A DNA stretch of 32,220 nucleotides from Gracilibacillus sp. YIM 98692 (GTDB lineage: Bacteria; Bacillota; Bacilli; Bacillales; Amphibacillaceae): positions 1 to 32,220 of the forward strand of contig NZ_WIXM01000036.1 in NCBI RefSeq assembly GCF_010993965.1, read 5' to 3'. Under the pieces are notes generated by a model. It was given only the letters and a program-made list of their open reading frames with translations, was not told the DNA's origin and did not search any database. Positions 16,798 to 25,101 of this stretch are shown one piece after another; position 1 is the stretch's first letter; each line of letters starts with the position of its first letter. The translations under genes and the position numbers were made by a program.

Positions 16798-18594
16798 TCA
16801 CTCCTTCTCAATAGGAAGATAAAAGGTATAAGTTGTTCCAATGTTTTCTTCACTATCAAGTTCCATTGAAAATTGATCACCATATATCATTTTCATTCTT
16901 TGGTAGACATTTTGTATACCAATCCCGGTGAATGATTGATGGTTTTTAGTCTGACTGCTCGACTCCGTTTGAAAGATCTTTTCTCTTATTTTCTCTAGCG
17001 TTTCTTCTGACATGCCAATTCCATCATCTGTAACTTGAAGTTTTAAAAGCTTCCTATCTAATATAGAACCATTTATGACGATTGATCCTTTTCCTTCATT
17101 ATATCCATGTATGACGGCGTTCTCAATGACCGGTTGTAAGAAAAATCGAGGAACTTCGACTTTTTTAGCATCTGATTCAATATTTATCATCAATTCTACC
17201 TCATGTTGATGACGAAAATTCATCAGTCTTGTATAATGTTCGATAATATCTAATTCTTCTTCTAAACTAATAAATGGATTATTACGATTGATCGTCATTC
17301 GCAACAAAGAAGACAATGCATGAATTAATTCAGCACTATTTTTGTCTCCTTGTAATTTGATCTGTAACCTAATAGCATTCAGAACATTAAATAAAAAATG
17401 CGGATTAATTTGAGCTTGTAACATTTCTAATTCAGCAGTCCGTTTTTCTTGTTCACGTAAACGAATCTGTTCAATCATTTCTTCCACCGTATCTAGCATG
17501 TCATTAAAAGAATAGCCCAGCTTTGCAATATCATGGTTACCAGATAATTTAGCTCTCCTAGTTAAATCACCTTGCTCTACTGATTTTGTGACAGTATTTA
17601 ATTCGGACAATGGTTTCGTTGCTTCGCGAACCAATACGATTAAACCAATTAAAAATAATAATAGTAGTGCCCCTTGAATAATAATCGTTGTTCTTGTCAT
17701 TGTATTAATATTTCCGATTGTATCTTGATAAGGCACAACACTTACTAGACGCCAATCAGAATATGAAACAGGATGACTGACTAAAAAATAGTCTTCATCA
17801 TTTCGTTTCACAATTTGATAATCATTTGTGTTGACATCATACGGTAATGTTTGGGTGATCATTGCTTCATCCACACTTGAGTAAACTTCTCCATCCTGAT
17901 CGGTTAAAAAATATTCAGAATTAGTATCTTGTTGGTAATTCTCTAAAAGGGATCTTATTAGTTTTTCACGAATACTTATAATTAAATACGCATCATATTT
18001 GGTTGTTTGTTTTAAATTATTACCGAAACTAATCAAATATGGATCCTTGTCTTGGTCTGATGGAATATAAGTAGGATGAGCTCCAATCCATAATGTCTGA
18101 TAAAAATCAGACACTTTTAACTCCTCAAACCAAGGCTCTTCATAGAATTTTAATGGATCAAATTCACTATAAGGATAGTTCATATAAAAAAGATCATTGC
18201 TAAATAAAATAGTAAAGTAAGTTGGTGGTAATAAATCAGTTATACTTGATAAATGATTAGACATTTCTATAAAGTTCAAAGCAATCTCTTGATTAGCTTG
18301 TGGTGATTCCGAATTAATCGCTTGATGTTGTTTCATGATTTGATTAAATCTTGTATCAAATTGGATATAATTGGACGCATACATTACGTCATCTAAAATA
18401 TTTTGTAGGTTTACTTCAATCAAACGTAGTGACTCATTTGCTTGCTTAACTGCACGTTCCTCCAACACATCTTTCGTTAAATAATTTGAGACAAAATAGG
18501 TAATAATCCAAGGCAATAAAATACAAAGGATGACCGCAATAATTAAACGACTGCGCAAAGATAATTGCTTTAACTTTTTGAATAATTTCTTCAT
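16798..18594 (-). CDS. YesM-like sensor histidine kinase
   Basis: 598 residues. One membrane segment near the N-terminus (LRSRLIIAVILCILLPWIIT) and one near residue 310 (IIIQGALLLLFLIGLIVLV) enclose an extracellular sensor domain of about 250 residues, probably dCache. HAMP follows (about 330-375). The kinase core is of the LytS/YesM type: AQINPHFLFNVLNAIR with phospho-acceptor His399, then ATP-binding DDGIGMS and GIGIQNVYQRM. The likely signal is an extracellular glucuronide or the loaded binding protein. ATG 18594 has GGTGG 9 bases upstream; an in-frame start 17 codons earlier is less likely. It follows the binding-protein gene after a strong hairpin. Confidence 0.9.
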   Translation of the reverse strand: MKKLFKKLKQLSLRSRLIIAVILCILLPWIITYFVSNYLTKDVLEERAVKQANESLRLIEVNLQNILDDVMYASNYIQFDTRFNQIMKQHQAINSESPQANQEIALNFIEMSNHLSSITDLLPPTYFTILFSNDLFYMNYPYSEFDPLKFYEEPWFEELKVSDFYQTLWIGAHPTYIPSDQDKDPYLISFGNNLKQTTKYDAYLIISIREKLIRSLLENYQQDTNSEYFLTDQDGEVYSSVDEAMITQTLPYDVNTNDYQIVKRNDEDYFLVSHPVSYSDWRLVSVVPYQDTIGNINTMTRTTIIIQGALLLLFLIGLIVLVREATKPLSELNTVTKSVEQGDLTRRAKLSGNHDIAKLGYSFNDMLDTVEEMIEQIRLREQEKRTAELEMLQAQINPHFLFNVLNAIRLQIKLQGDKNSAELIHALSSLLRMTINRNNPFISLEEELDIIEHYTRLMNFRHQHEVELMINIESDAKKVEVPRFFLQPVIENAVIHGYNEGKGSIVINGSILDRKLLKLQVTDDGIGMSEETLEKIREKIFQTESSSQTKNHQSFTGIGIQNVYQRMKMIYGDQFSMELDSEENIGTTYTFYLPIEKE

Positions 18595-18658
18595 TTTATG
18601 TTCACCACCGAATATAAGAAAAGCGCAAGAACGTTTCTTTATCACTTATATAACTAAC

Positions 18659-18688
18659 AATAAAGAGAGGGGTGTTCCCTCCCTTTAT
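18659..18688 (-). terminator. Intercistronic hairpin between binding protein and kinase genes
   Basis: AATAAAGAGAGGG / CCCTCCCTTTATT, one mismatch, 5-base loop, without a U-run on the minus strand. Placed after a binding-protein gene, such a hairpin commonly protects the upstream mRNA and lets only part of transcription continue. That would give more binding protein than kinase. Confidence 0.6.
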
Positions 18689-18700
18689 TTTAACATATAT

Positions 18701-20056
18701 TTATTGATTGGATTCTACTACATTCTGAATGCGTTCTTTCACATTTTGCATTGTAGTGTCTAAATCTTGATCACCAAGTAAATATTTCTCGACTTCTGTA
18801 CTATATTCAGTATGCGCTTCCGTTATATATGGAGCATCAGCATATACTTCTATCGGCTCAAATGAGCTGACAGAATGAATGAATGATTCAGTGTGTATTG
18901 CTTCAGGTTTAGGTGTATTGGACGCTACATTCTCAACTGCAGTATCTAATTCAGCACCTTTCCAAGACGGTACCCATACCTCTTGTTCCATAATACCTTC
19001 TGTCGACATCCAACGGATAAATTCATACGCTTCTTGTTTATGCTCGGAAGATTTAGCAATACTTAAAGCATCTCCACCAACAAAACCATGCATCGAGTCA
19101 GTTTCTTCATTTTGTGGCCAAGGTGCCCATGCAATTTCAAAATCAGGTGTGAATTGACCCCATTCCGAAAGCATGTAAGAACCAATTGGAACCATACTTG
19201 CAGCCTCTGTGAAGAACTGTTGACGATAATCCATTTGCTGAGAAAGTATATCCGAAAACGGTACGGAGCTTTGATCTTCATTTTCTAATGCATAACGCAG
19301 TTCCAATGATTCTCGCACTAATGGATCGTCGGCATTTGACGTTCCATCTTCTTTTATAATTCTGTTATCTCCTTCTGGTTTACCAAAAAATTTCACTAAA
19401 GAGTGCAAATCATGCCATACATGCAAATATGATCCATAATGATCATCTGTTGTTAATTGTTGTGCATATTCACGGTACTCTTCCCATGTCCATTCTGTTG
19501 GGATTTCCAACCCTGCTTCATCCAAATGATCTTTATTTAGCATAACTAACATTGCTACTTGCTTCATTGGAATACCAAAATATTCTTCATTAATAGCTGG
19601 ATAACCATTCAAATATTCTTCATTAATATCAATTCCTTCATCATCCAAGAATGGGTTAAGTGGTTCCAATAATCCTGCATTGACACGTTTTGCTAAGTCA
19701 CTTCCATTACTAAACATTACAATATCAAGATCTTCTCCTGCAGACGCCATTAAATCTAGCTGTTTATAATAATCAGCTGTATTCATATTTTCTACTAATG
19801 GCATTGATTCAATATTAATGCCCGGATTTTGTTCTTCATATTTTTCGATCACAGGCTCCCAGTTACCACTCTCTTCATTTACCCAGTGCACAAAACGTAG
19901 AGTGATTTCCTCTTCAGTACTTGAATCACCACCATTATCATCATTTCCTGTGTCTGTGCCGTCACTAGAACTATTGTTTTCTCCACCAGAGCACGCTGCT
20001 AGTAACAGAAAACCGACTAACATAACAACTGATAAAATACTCCAACGATTCCTCAT
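18701..20056 (-). CDS. Sugar ABC transporter substrate-binding lipoprotein
   Basis: 451 residues. Lipoprotein signal peptide with lipobox LLAAC (Cys22) and a Gly/Ser/Asp/Asn-rich tether to about residue 50. Then a family 1 extracellular solute-binding fold (ITLRFVHWVNEESGNWEPVIEKYEEQNPGI, later EAYEFIRWMSTEG). It should bind an oligosaccharide or glycoside outside the membrane and hand it to the two permeases encoded upstream. With a glucuronidase downstream a glucuronide is the likeliest ligand. ATG 20056 lies behind GGGGAG. Separated by 64 bases from the second permease, same strand. Confidence 0.9.
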   Translation of the reverse strand: MRNRWSILSVVMLVGFLLLAACSGGENNSSSDGTDTGNDDNGGDSSTEEEITLRFVHWVNEESGNWEPVIEKYEEQNPGINIESMPLVENMNTADYYKQLDLMASAGEDLDIVMFSNGSDLAKRVNAGLLEPLNPFLDDEGIDINEEYLNGYPAINEEYFGIPMKQVAMLVMLNKDHLDEAGLEIPTEWTWEEYREYAQQLTTDDHYGSYLHVWHDLHSLVKFFGKPEGDNRIIKEDGTSNADDPLVRESLELRYALENEDQSSVPFSDILSQQMDYRQQFFTEAASMVPIGSYMLSEWGQFTPDFEIAWAPWPQNEETDSMHGFVGGDALSIAKSSEHKQEAYEFIRWMSTEGIMEQEVWVPSWKGAELDTAVENVASNTPKPEAIHTESFIHSVSSFEPIEVYADAPYITEAHTEYSTEVEKYLLGDQDLDTTMQNVKERIQNVVESNQ

Positions 20057-20120
20057 TTTTCTTTCTCCCCTTCTTATTGAAATTTATTTATAGTAAACCA
20101 TACATATGGATACTAACTAC

Positions 20121-20954
20121 TTAACCTTTCACACCACCAAGTTGAATCCCTTCAATAACTTGCTTCTGACCTATTACGAAAATAATCAATAGTGGAATGA
20201 TTGCCGATACAGATGCAGCCATCATTAATGAATAAATACTGCCATGTTCATCAGCGAAGCTCGAGACCCCGAGTTGGATCGTATACAACGCCTCACTTCT
20301 TAAGAAAATTAAAGGGTATTGAAAGTCGTTCCAAGTCCAAATAAAGCGTAAGATCGCATATGTTGCAATCGCTGGTCTGACTAATGGCAATGCTATTGAT
20401 GCAAATATGCGGAAGTGACCAGCGCCATCCATTCTCGCAGATTCGATAATTTCATTACTAACACCTAGATAAAATTGTCGAAGCATAAAAGTTCCAAATA
20501 CACTAAAACTATTTAATAGAATTAATCCAGTATGTGTATCGTATAAGCCCAACCAACGATAAAGTAAGAACTGTGTTACTAATAATGTTTGTGGCGGTAT
20601 CATATATGTTGCCAATACGATTATAAATACTAAGTCTCTTCCTTTAAAGTTAATTTTGGCAAAACCATATGCTGCAAGACTTGAAACAAATACCGATGTC
20701 AATGTTGTTAATACCGTTACTTTAATCGAGTTCCAATATAACATTAAGAATGGCAATGATCCGGTCCATACTTCATGATAATTTTCGATAGCATTCCATG
20801 TATTTGGTATCCATTGAATCGGGAATGTCAGCACTTCTTCTTCTACTTTTAATGAAGCTGATACCATCCAAAAGAACGGCGCCATAAACAATATCCCAAT
20901 AAGGGCCATAATAATGGTCATTGTTAATCTTCTAAAATCAAAACTTTGTGTCAT
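20121..20954 (-). CDS. Sugar ABC transporter permease, MalG type
   Basis: 277 residues and six membrane segments. The EAA loop ESARMDGAGHFRIFASIALPLVRP (near residue 170) is the site that contacts the ATPase. The C-terminus IEGIQLGGVKG is the usual ending of MalG/YesQ-like permeases. It pairs with the permease encoded 19 bases upstream. GGAGGAG precedes ATG 20954. No ATPase gene is present, as in other B. subtilis-type sugar importers that share MsmX. Confidence 0.92.
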   Translation of the reverse strand: MTQSFDFRRLTMTIIMALIGILFMAPFFWMVSASLKVEEEVLTFPIQWIPNTWNAIENYHEVWTGSLPFLMLYWNSIKVTVLTTLTSVFVSSLAAYGFAKINFKGRDLVFIIVLATYMIPPQTLLVTQFLLYRWLGLYDTHTGLILLNSFSVFGTFMLRQFYLGVSNEIIESARMDGAGHFRIFASIALPLVRPAIATYAILRFIWTWNDFQYPLIFLRSEALYTIQLGVSSFADEHGSIYSLMMAASVSAIIPLLIIFVIGQKQVIEGIQLGGVKG

Positions 20955-20973
20955 TTTGTCTCCTCCTCCCTTA

Positions 20974-21942
20974 TCAATAGTTCACCCATTTTTTCTGTCC
21001 AATAAATTGAAGGTACGTAATCACTAAAATAATCACAAACATTACTAATGCTATCGCTGAAGAATAGCCTGTTTTTAATTCTATAAATGCTTGTTGGTAT
21101 AAATAAACCACTGGAATATTTGTCGAATTCGCTGGACCACCTTCTGTTAAGACGATAATCAAATCGAAAATTTTAAAACTAGCTATGAGTCCGGTTACAA
21201 ATAATAGGAAAGTTGTCGGTGAAACAAGTGGTATCGTTATTTTCGTAAATTGATACCAAGCAGAAGCACCATCAATTTGAGCTGCTTCATATAGTTCTTT
21301 TGGAATATTTTGCAAACCAGCTAAATAAATGATTAAGTTAAAACCGATACTTGTCCAGATCAGAATGATCATAACAGATGGTAATGCATACGTTGTATCT
21401 GCTATCCATCCTGGTGGATTATCAATTCCTATTGACATGAGGAATTGGTTAACCGGTCCTTCAGATGGGTGAAATAATACTCGGAACACAACAGCCACCG
21501 CAACCACACTAGAGATAAATGGCATGAAGAAAATTACTTTAAATAGATCTTTAAAAAATATATATTTGTTAATAATGACAGCAATTCCCAAAGAAAGGAT
21601 TAAGGTAATCGGGATTGCTATTAAAACGATAAAGTTGTTTCCTAAAGATTTTAAGAATACATCATCATTAAATAAGGCAATAAAATTATCAAACCCTATA
21701 AATGATGCATTCGCATAACCCGATACAAAGTTCCAATCGGTAAAACTTAGTGCTAACGATGCAACTATTGGAAAGATCACTAAAATAGATGTACCGATGA
21801 ACATTGGTGCAATAAAAAGCCATCCTGCTAAACTTTCTCGCCAACCACCAAAAGGATCACTGGTCTTTTTCTTTTTTTTCCTTTTCGATTTGGCGGAGCG
21901 TTCTTCTTTTATTTTTGTATCCGCTCTCACTTCACTACTCAT
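20974..21942 (-). CDS. Sugar ABC transporter permease, MalF type
   Basis: 322 residues. A very basic cytoplasmic start (SAKSKRKKKKKTSD) is followed by six membrane segments and the EAA loop EAAQIDGASAWYQFTKITIPLV near residue 220. The protein ends in GQKKWVNY. First gene of the leftward cluster, directly behind the promoter at 21976-22004. ATG 21942 is chosen because GAGAGG is 8 bases upstream; the in-frame GTG at 21951 is too close to that site. Confidence 0.92.
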   Translation of the reverse strand: MSSEVRADTKIKEERSAKSKRKKKKKTSDPFGGWRESLAGWLFIAPMFIGTSILVIFPIVASLALSFTDWNFVSGYANASFIGFDNFIALFNDDVFLKSLGNNFIVLIAIPITLILSLGIAVIINKYIFFKDLFKVIFFMPFISSVVAVAVVFRVLFHPSEGPVNQFLMSIGIDNPPGWIADTTYALPSVMIILIWTSIGFNLIIYLAGLQNIPKELYEAAQIDGASAWYQFTKITIPLVSPTTFLLFVTGLIASFKIFDLIIVLTEGGPANSTNIPVVYLYQQAFIELKTGYSSAIALVMFVIILVITYLQFIGQKKWVNY

Positions 21943-21975
21943 GTAATTCACCTCTCTGTACTAAATTGTAAATTC

Positions 21976-22004
21976 ATTATAAGTTAAGAAATCGTTTACA
22001 ACAA
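21976..22004 (-). promoter_or_regulatory. Sigma-A promoter of the transporter/regulator/glucuronidase cluster
   Basis: On the minus strand -35 TTGTTG (21999-22004), a 17-bp spacer and a perfect -10 TATAAT (21976-21981), about 34 bases before the permease start. The non-consensus -35 fits a promoter that needs an activator. The same -35 and spacing survive in the decayed copy at 27692-27720. Confidence 0.75.
21987..22000. promoter_or_regulatory. cre site (CcpA operator)
   Basis: AGAAATCGTTTACA matches the cre consensus TGWAANCGNTNWCA at all positions but the first. It lies between -35 and -10, where bound CcpA would block RNA polymerase. Glucose repression of the glucuronide locus is therefore likely. 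Confidence 0.7.
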
Positions 22005-22009
22005 TCGAC

Positions 22010-22038
22010 TATATTTACGCGAATGAAAAAATTTTTAC
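22010..22038 (-). promoter_or_regulatory. Direct repeats upstream of the -35: candidate YesN-type operator
   Basis: On the plus strand TATATTTAC (22010-22018) and AATTTTTAC (22030-22038) repeat with 20 bp between equivalent bases. The nearer one ends 5 bp from the -35 box, a class II activator position for an AraC-type protein. The same pair with the same 20-bp step occurs at the decayed promoter near 27726-27754. Assignment to the response regulator of this cluster is an inference. Confidence 0.55.
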
Positions 22039-22163
22039 TAATCCTGTTCGGTTGAATATATATGGCTCAAACCCTTTAGTAACAGTCCCTTTTCTAGCTT
22101 ATTCGCTTAAAATAGTGTTATATGGTTTTGTTTAATCGATCCGCATCTGCTTTTGAAAGGAAC

Positions 22164-22196
22164 AATTTTTACTTTTTTCGATAAAATTTTTACTTT
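22164..22196. promoter_or_regulatory. Distal direct repeats upstream of yesL
   Basis: AATTTTTACTTT at 22164 and AATTTTTACTTT again at 22185, a step of 21 bp (two helical turns). They match the promoter-proximal repeats and have the same orientation. They may be a second operator for the AraC-type regulator, acting on yesL or through looping with the proximal pair. Confidence 0.5.
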
Positions 22197-22259
22197 CTAC
22201 TTATTAACAGCGCACATCTTCTATAAACATGATATATTTTTAAAAAAGGAGGAATTTCT

Positions 22260-22889
22260 ATGCAACTAGGAGCTTTTTCCGGTGCCATCTACACGTTTTG
22301 TACATGGTTTTATCGATTAGCTTTTATCAATGTTCTGTGGATTTTATTCACGATTCTAGGACTTGGGATCTTCGGTTTTTTCCCGGCAACTATTGCGATG
22401 TTAGCTACATTGCGACAATATATCAATCAGCAAGAGGTAGCTGTATTCCCGACTTTTTGGCAGTATTATAAACGAGAATTTATCCAAAGTAATAAGCTTG
22501 GTGTGGTCATTATGGCGATTGGGTTGATTCTCTTTATCAATATACAATTTATCCGTACAACCGATATTGCTATTTCAGAATTTATCTACATCTCTGCGAT
22601 TATTATTAGTTGTTTTTACTTTTTAGTTATTTGTTATCTACTTGCCTCATATGTAGAATTTGATTTAAATGTAAGAACGCATATCAAAAATTCGATTTTA
22701 ATCGCCATGTATAATCCTTTAGCTAGTTTATTTATTATTTTCGGATTTGCCGCTGTCTATTATGCTGTTACTTTTATCTCTGGTCTCGGTATCTTTTTCA
22801 GTGTTAGTATTTTAGGAATGGTCATCTTATCCTCCGCTAAACTTGCCTATCGCAAAATAGAGAAAAAACAATCCGCCCTGCAAACCTGA
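22260..22889 (+). CDS. yesL: YesL-family (DUF624) membrane protein
   Basis: 209 residues with about five membrane segments. The start GAFSGAIYTFCTWFYRLAFINVLWILFTILGLGIFGFFPAT and the end TFISGLGIFFSVSILGMVILSS are the typical ends of YesL/DUF624 proteins. The biochemical role is unknown. The family is regularly coded beside YesM/YesN two-component systems and sugar ABC transporters, as in the B. subtilis yes cluster, so a role in sensing or transport is plausible. ATG 22260 follows AAAGGAGGAATTTCT. It is divergent from the transporter cluster, with 317 bases between them. A broken second copy of its 3' end is at 27784-27902. Confidence 0.88.
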   Translation: MQLGAFSGAIYTFCTWFYRLAFINVLWILFTILGLGIFGFFPATIAMLATLRQYINQQEVAVFPTFWQYYKREFIQSNKLGVVIMAIGLILFINIQFIRTTDIAISEFIYISAIIISCFYFLVICYLLASYVEFDLNVRTHIKNSILIAMYNPLASLFIIFGFAAVYYAVTFISGLGIFFSVSILGMVILSSAKLAYRKIEKKQSALQT

Positions 22890-22910
22890 AAATATCATTT
22901 TCACACAGTA

Positions 22911-22967
22911 AAGAACCCTATAAAGTAGACTTTTATGAAATCTCTACTCTATAGGGTTCTTTTTTTA
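22911..22967 (+). terminator. Rho-independent terminator of yesL
   Basis: AAGAACCCTATA (22911-22922) pairs with TATAGGGTTCTT (22950-22961), extended by AGTAGA/TCTACT, and is followed by seven T. It starts 21 bases after the stop codon. Confidence 0.85.
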
Positions 22968-23097
22968 CTTAGCAGGTTAGGTAAAATCCAAATCGGTAAG
23001 CATTCTGAAATTTGTCAGTATATACATAGTTCAACGATAAATACATTACTCTATTAATCGAAGGATTCTGCCAGAGCGGTAGACAAGCACTACCTAT

Positions 23098-23118
23098 AAA
23101 AAGAATAGAATGCTATTC
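23098..23118 (-). terminator. Terminator of the oxidoreductase operon
   Basis: Short stem GAATAG (23103-23108) / CTATTC (23113-23118) with an AATG loop, followed on the minus strand by TTTTT. It overlaps the stop codon of the last gene. Confidence 0.55.
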
Positions 23119-24189
23119 CGTTACTTTCATTGCTTTTTCTTGGGCAATTAAGCATAATTCCGCAGCTTTAAATGCATGTTCTTGTGTCATCGCGTTTTCT
23201 GTGCGATGAATGCAGTCTTTGATTAATTCACCAAAGAATGGGAAACCAACTTTTCCTTGTAAATCATAGTGTTTCTCTCCTTCTTTGTTGACAAGATACA
23301 GTTGATCGCTACCTTTGTCCGTTGCTATGTCTACGTATTTACGAATCTCAATTGTTCCTTCTGTACCTACAATAAACGTTCTTCCATCTCCCCAAGTACT
23401 TAAACCATCCGGTGTGAACCAATCAACACGGAAAAATTGCGTCGCACCATTATCTCCTTTTAATGTTGTATCCCCATAGTCTTCTAGTTCTGGATATTCT
23501 GGATTATCATAATTTCCTACTTTACTATGAAGGATCTCTGCATCATCACATCCAGCATAAAATAAAAATTGCTCAATTTGATGACTTCCAATATCACAAA
23601 GTATGCCACCATACTTTTCTTTTTCAAAAAACCACTCTGGACGAGCTGGTGCATTTAAGCGATGCGGTCCAAATCCAGTCACTTGTATGACTTTACCAAT
23701 TGCACCTTGTTCAATTAAATCCCCAGCAAACACTGCACTTTCTACATGAAGGCGTTCACTAAAGTACACCATATATTTTTGCCCTGTTTCTTGAATGACT
23801 TTTTTTGTTTCTTCCAGTTGTCCCTTTGTTGTAAAAGGTGTCTTATCCGTGAAATAGTCTTTGCCTGCACGCATAACACGATTACCTAAAGCACTGCGCT
23901 CAGATGGTACTGCCGCTGCTGCAACTAGTTTTACTTCCTCATCTTCTAACACTTGCTCTAATGACTCAGCTTGCTTTGCTTGCGGGAATTGTTCTAAAAA
24001 TTGATCCACTTTCTCTTGGTCAGGGTCATATACCCACTTTAATGTAGCACCAGCTTCTACAAGACCATTACATTGCCCATAAATATGACCATGATCAAGT
24101 GCTGCTGCAGCGATGACAAATTCACCTTCTTTTACAACCGGATTTGGCTTGCCTTTCGGTGCATAATTCATACCATCTGCTTTACCCAA
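23113..24189 (-). CDS. Gfo/Idh/MocA-family NAD(P)-dependent oxidoreductase (third of the operon)
   Basis: 358 residues. The Rossmann start is unusual: FVIAAAALDHGHIYGQC (about 24-40) replaces the standard GxGxxG loop by DHGHIYG, a variant I associate with a subset of this superfamily. The usual EKP motif is DKTPFTT (Asp115-Lys116). The catalytic segment is YGGILCDIGSHQIEQFLF with His203. It should oxidise or reduce a hydroxyl of a sugar, sugar acid or glycoside in the cytoplasm; the exact substrate is unknown. It starts at TTG 24189, 10 bases behind GGAG; the next in-frame ATG is 18 bases further down and has no ribosome site. Last gene of the operon, 51 bases after the isomerase. Confidence 0.85.
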   Translation of the reverse strand: MGKADGMNYAPKGKPNPVVKEGEFVIAAAALDHGHIYGQCNGLVEAGATLKWVYDPDQEKVDQFLEQFPQAKQAESLEQVLEDEEVKLVAAAAVPSERSALGNRVMRAGKDYFTDKTPFTTKGQLEETKKVIQETGQKYMVYFSERLHVESAVFAGDLIEQGAIGKVIQVTGFGPHRLNAPARPEWFFEKEKYGGILCDIGSHQIEQFLFYAGCDDAEILHSKVGNYDNPEYPELEDYGDTTLKGDNGATQFFRVDWFTPDGLSTWGDGRTFIVGTEGTIEIRKYVDIATDKGSDQLYLVNKEGEKHYDLQGKVGFPFFGELIKDCIHRTENAMTQEHAFKAAELCLIAQEKAMKVTE

Positions 24190-24240
24190 TTTCTTTACAC
24201 TCCTTTATTACTTTTATGCCTGTTTCCATACACTGTCTGA

Positions 24241-25101
24241 TTAAAACCAGTCCGCATAACCCATTTTTCTTAAATTTTCTGCAGAATCATGCAAGCAATC
24301 AAATGGATCACGGCCATATGTATCATCTTGTTCGATTAGAAAATACTTTGCTCCCGCTTCTAAACTAGCATCGATGATAGCAGGAATGTTGAGGTTTCCT
24401 TCGCCAACTTCAGCAAATTCAATCAAATTCACAAATTTATTAAAAAAAGCTGGCATGTCCTTTAAGTCATCATCTGTTACATTCAATTCGCCGATACGAT
24501 AATCTTTAAGATGAATCAAATCTACTCGATCTTTGTATTGCGTAATGAAATCTACTGGATTTACTCCTGCCCGCTGAATCCAGTGAACATCTAATTCAAA
24601 GCCTAGTTTACTCGTATTTTGTTTCATTAAATCTAGTAGGAAAGTGCCATCATAACGCTGAAACTCAATATGATGGGTATGATAGTACAGTTTTATTCCT
24701 TCTTCAGCAAGTTTAACTGCTGTTTCCTCGGCCCGATGAATGAAATCCATGATCTTATCTTTATCTCCCATGATTGAAAAGGGTAACATACCTATTCGAA
24801 TAAAGTCACAATCTAAAGCTTTACAATCAGCGACAATTTTGTCATAGTGATCCGTCAAGTTTTCTTGTTTAAGCCCTGGCATCCTAGGCTCAAGTGGTGC
24901 AGTTATAGCCGTAATATCTATACCAAAATCATCACTTGCACGTTTTAATTCACTCACATTTTCACTCGTCATTGGAATTTGTGATACTTCCACAGAGCTA
25001 AAACCTAAATCATGTAATTTTTTCATTGTTTCATAGGCACCTATTTCTTCCACTTTTCCTTTTAGCATCATCATTTGAACACCAATTTTACCTTGTGTCA
25101 T
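24241..25101 (-). CDS. Sugar phosphate isomerase/epimerase-like TIM-barrel protein
   Basis: 286 residues, AP-endonuclease-2/xylose-isomerase-like fold. Likely metal ligands follow the family pattern: Glu146 in YYHTHHIEF, Asp171 in FELDVHW, His197 in LIHLKDY and Glu231 in FAEVGEGN; another Glu is in YFLIEQD. Members isomerise or epimerise sugars, or dehydrate keto-inositols. In recently described systems relatives cleave 3-keto-glycosides made by Gfo/Idh/MocA enzymes. Lying between such oxidoreductase genes it probably acts on their keto products. Its ATG overlaps the stop of the preceding gene by 4 bases (ATGA), so the two are translationally coupled. Confidence 0.87.
   Translation of the reverse strand: MTQGKIGVQMMMLKGKVEEIGAYETMKKLHDLGFSSVEVSQIPMTSENVSELKRASDDFGIDITAITAPLEPRMPGLKQENLTDHYDKIVADCKALDCDFIRIGMLPFSIMGDKDKIMDFIHRAEETAVKLAEEGIKLYYHTHHIEFQRYDGTFLLDLMKQNTSKLGFELDVHWIQRAGVNPVDFITQYKDRVDLIHLKDYRIGELNVTDDDLKDMPAFFNKFVNLIEFAEVGEGNLNIPAIIDASLEAGAKYFLIEQDDTYGRDPFDCLHDSAENLRKMGYADWF

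Noticed and set aside
18594-18645. Longer kinase start 17 codons upstream
   Set aside because: The extra residues are unlike a membrane lead-in and the ATG at 18594 has a ribosome site at suitable distance.
21524-21718. Plus-strand frame inside the first permease gene
   Set aside because: Antisense to a clear membrane-protein gene, with Lys/Ile-rich composition expected from reversed hydrophobic codons.
22005-22259. Riboswitch or leader RNA before yesL
   Set aside because: No conserved aptamer-like structure or terminator/antiterminator pair; the notable signal is direct DNA repeats, which suits a protein operator better.
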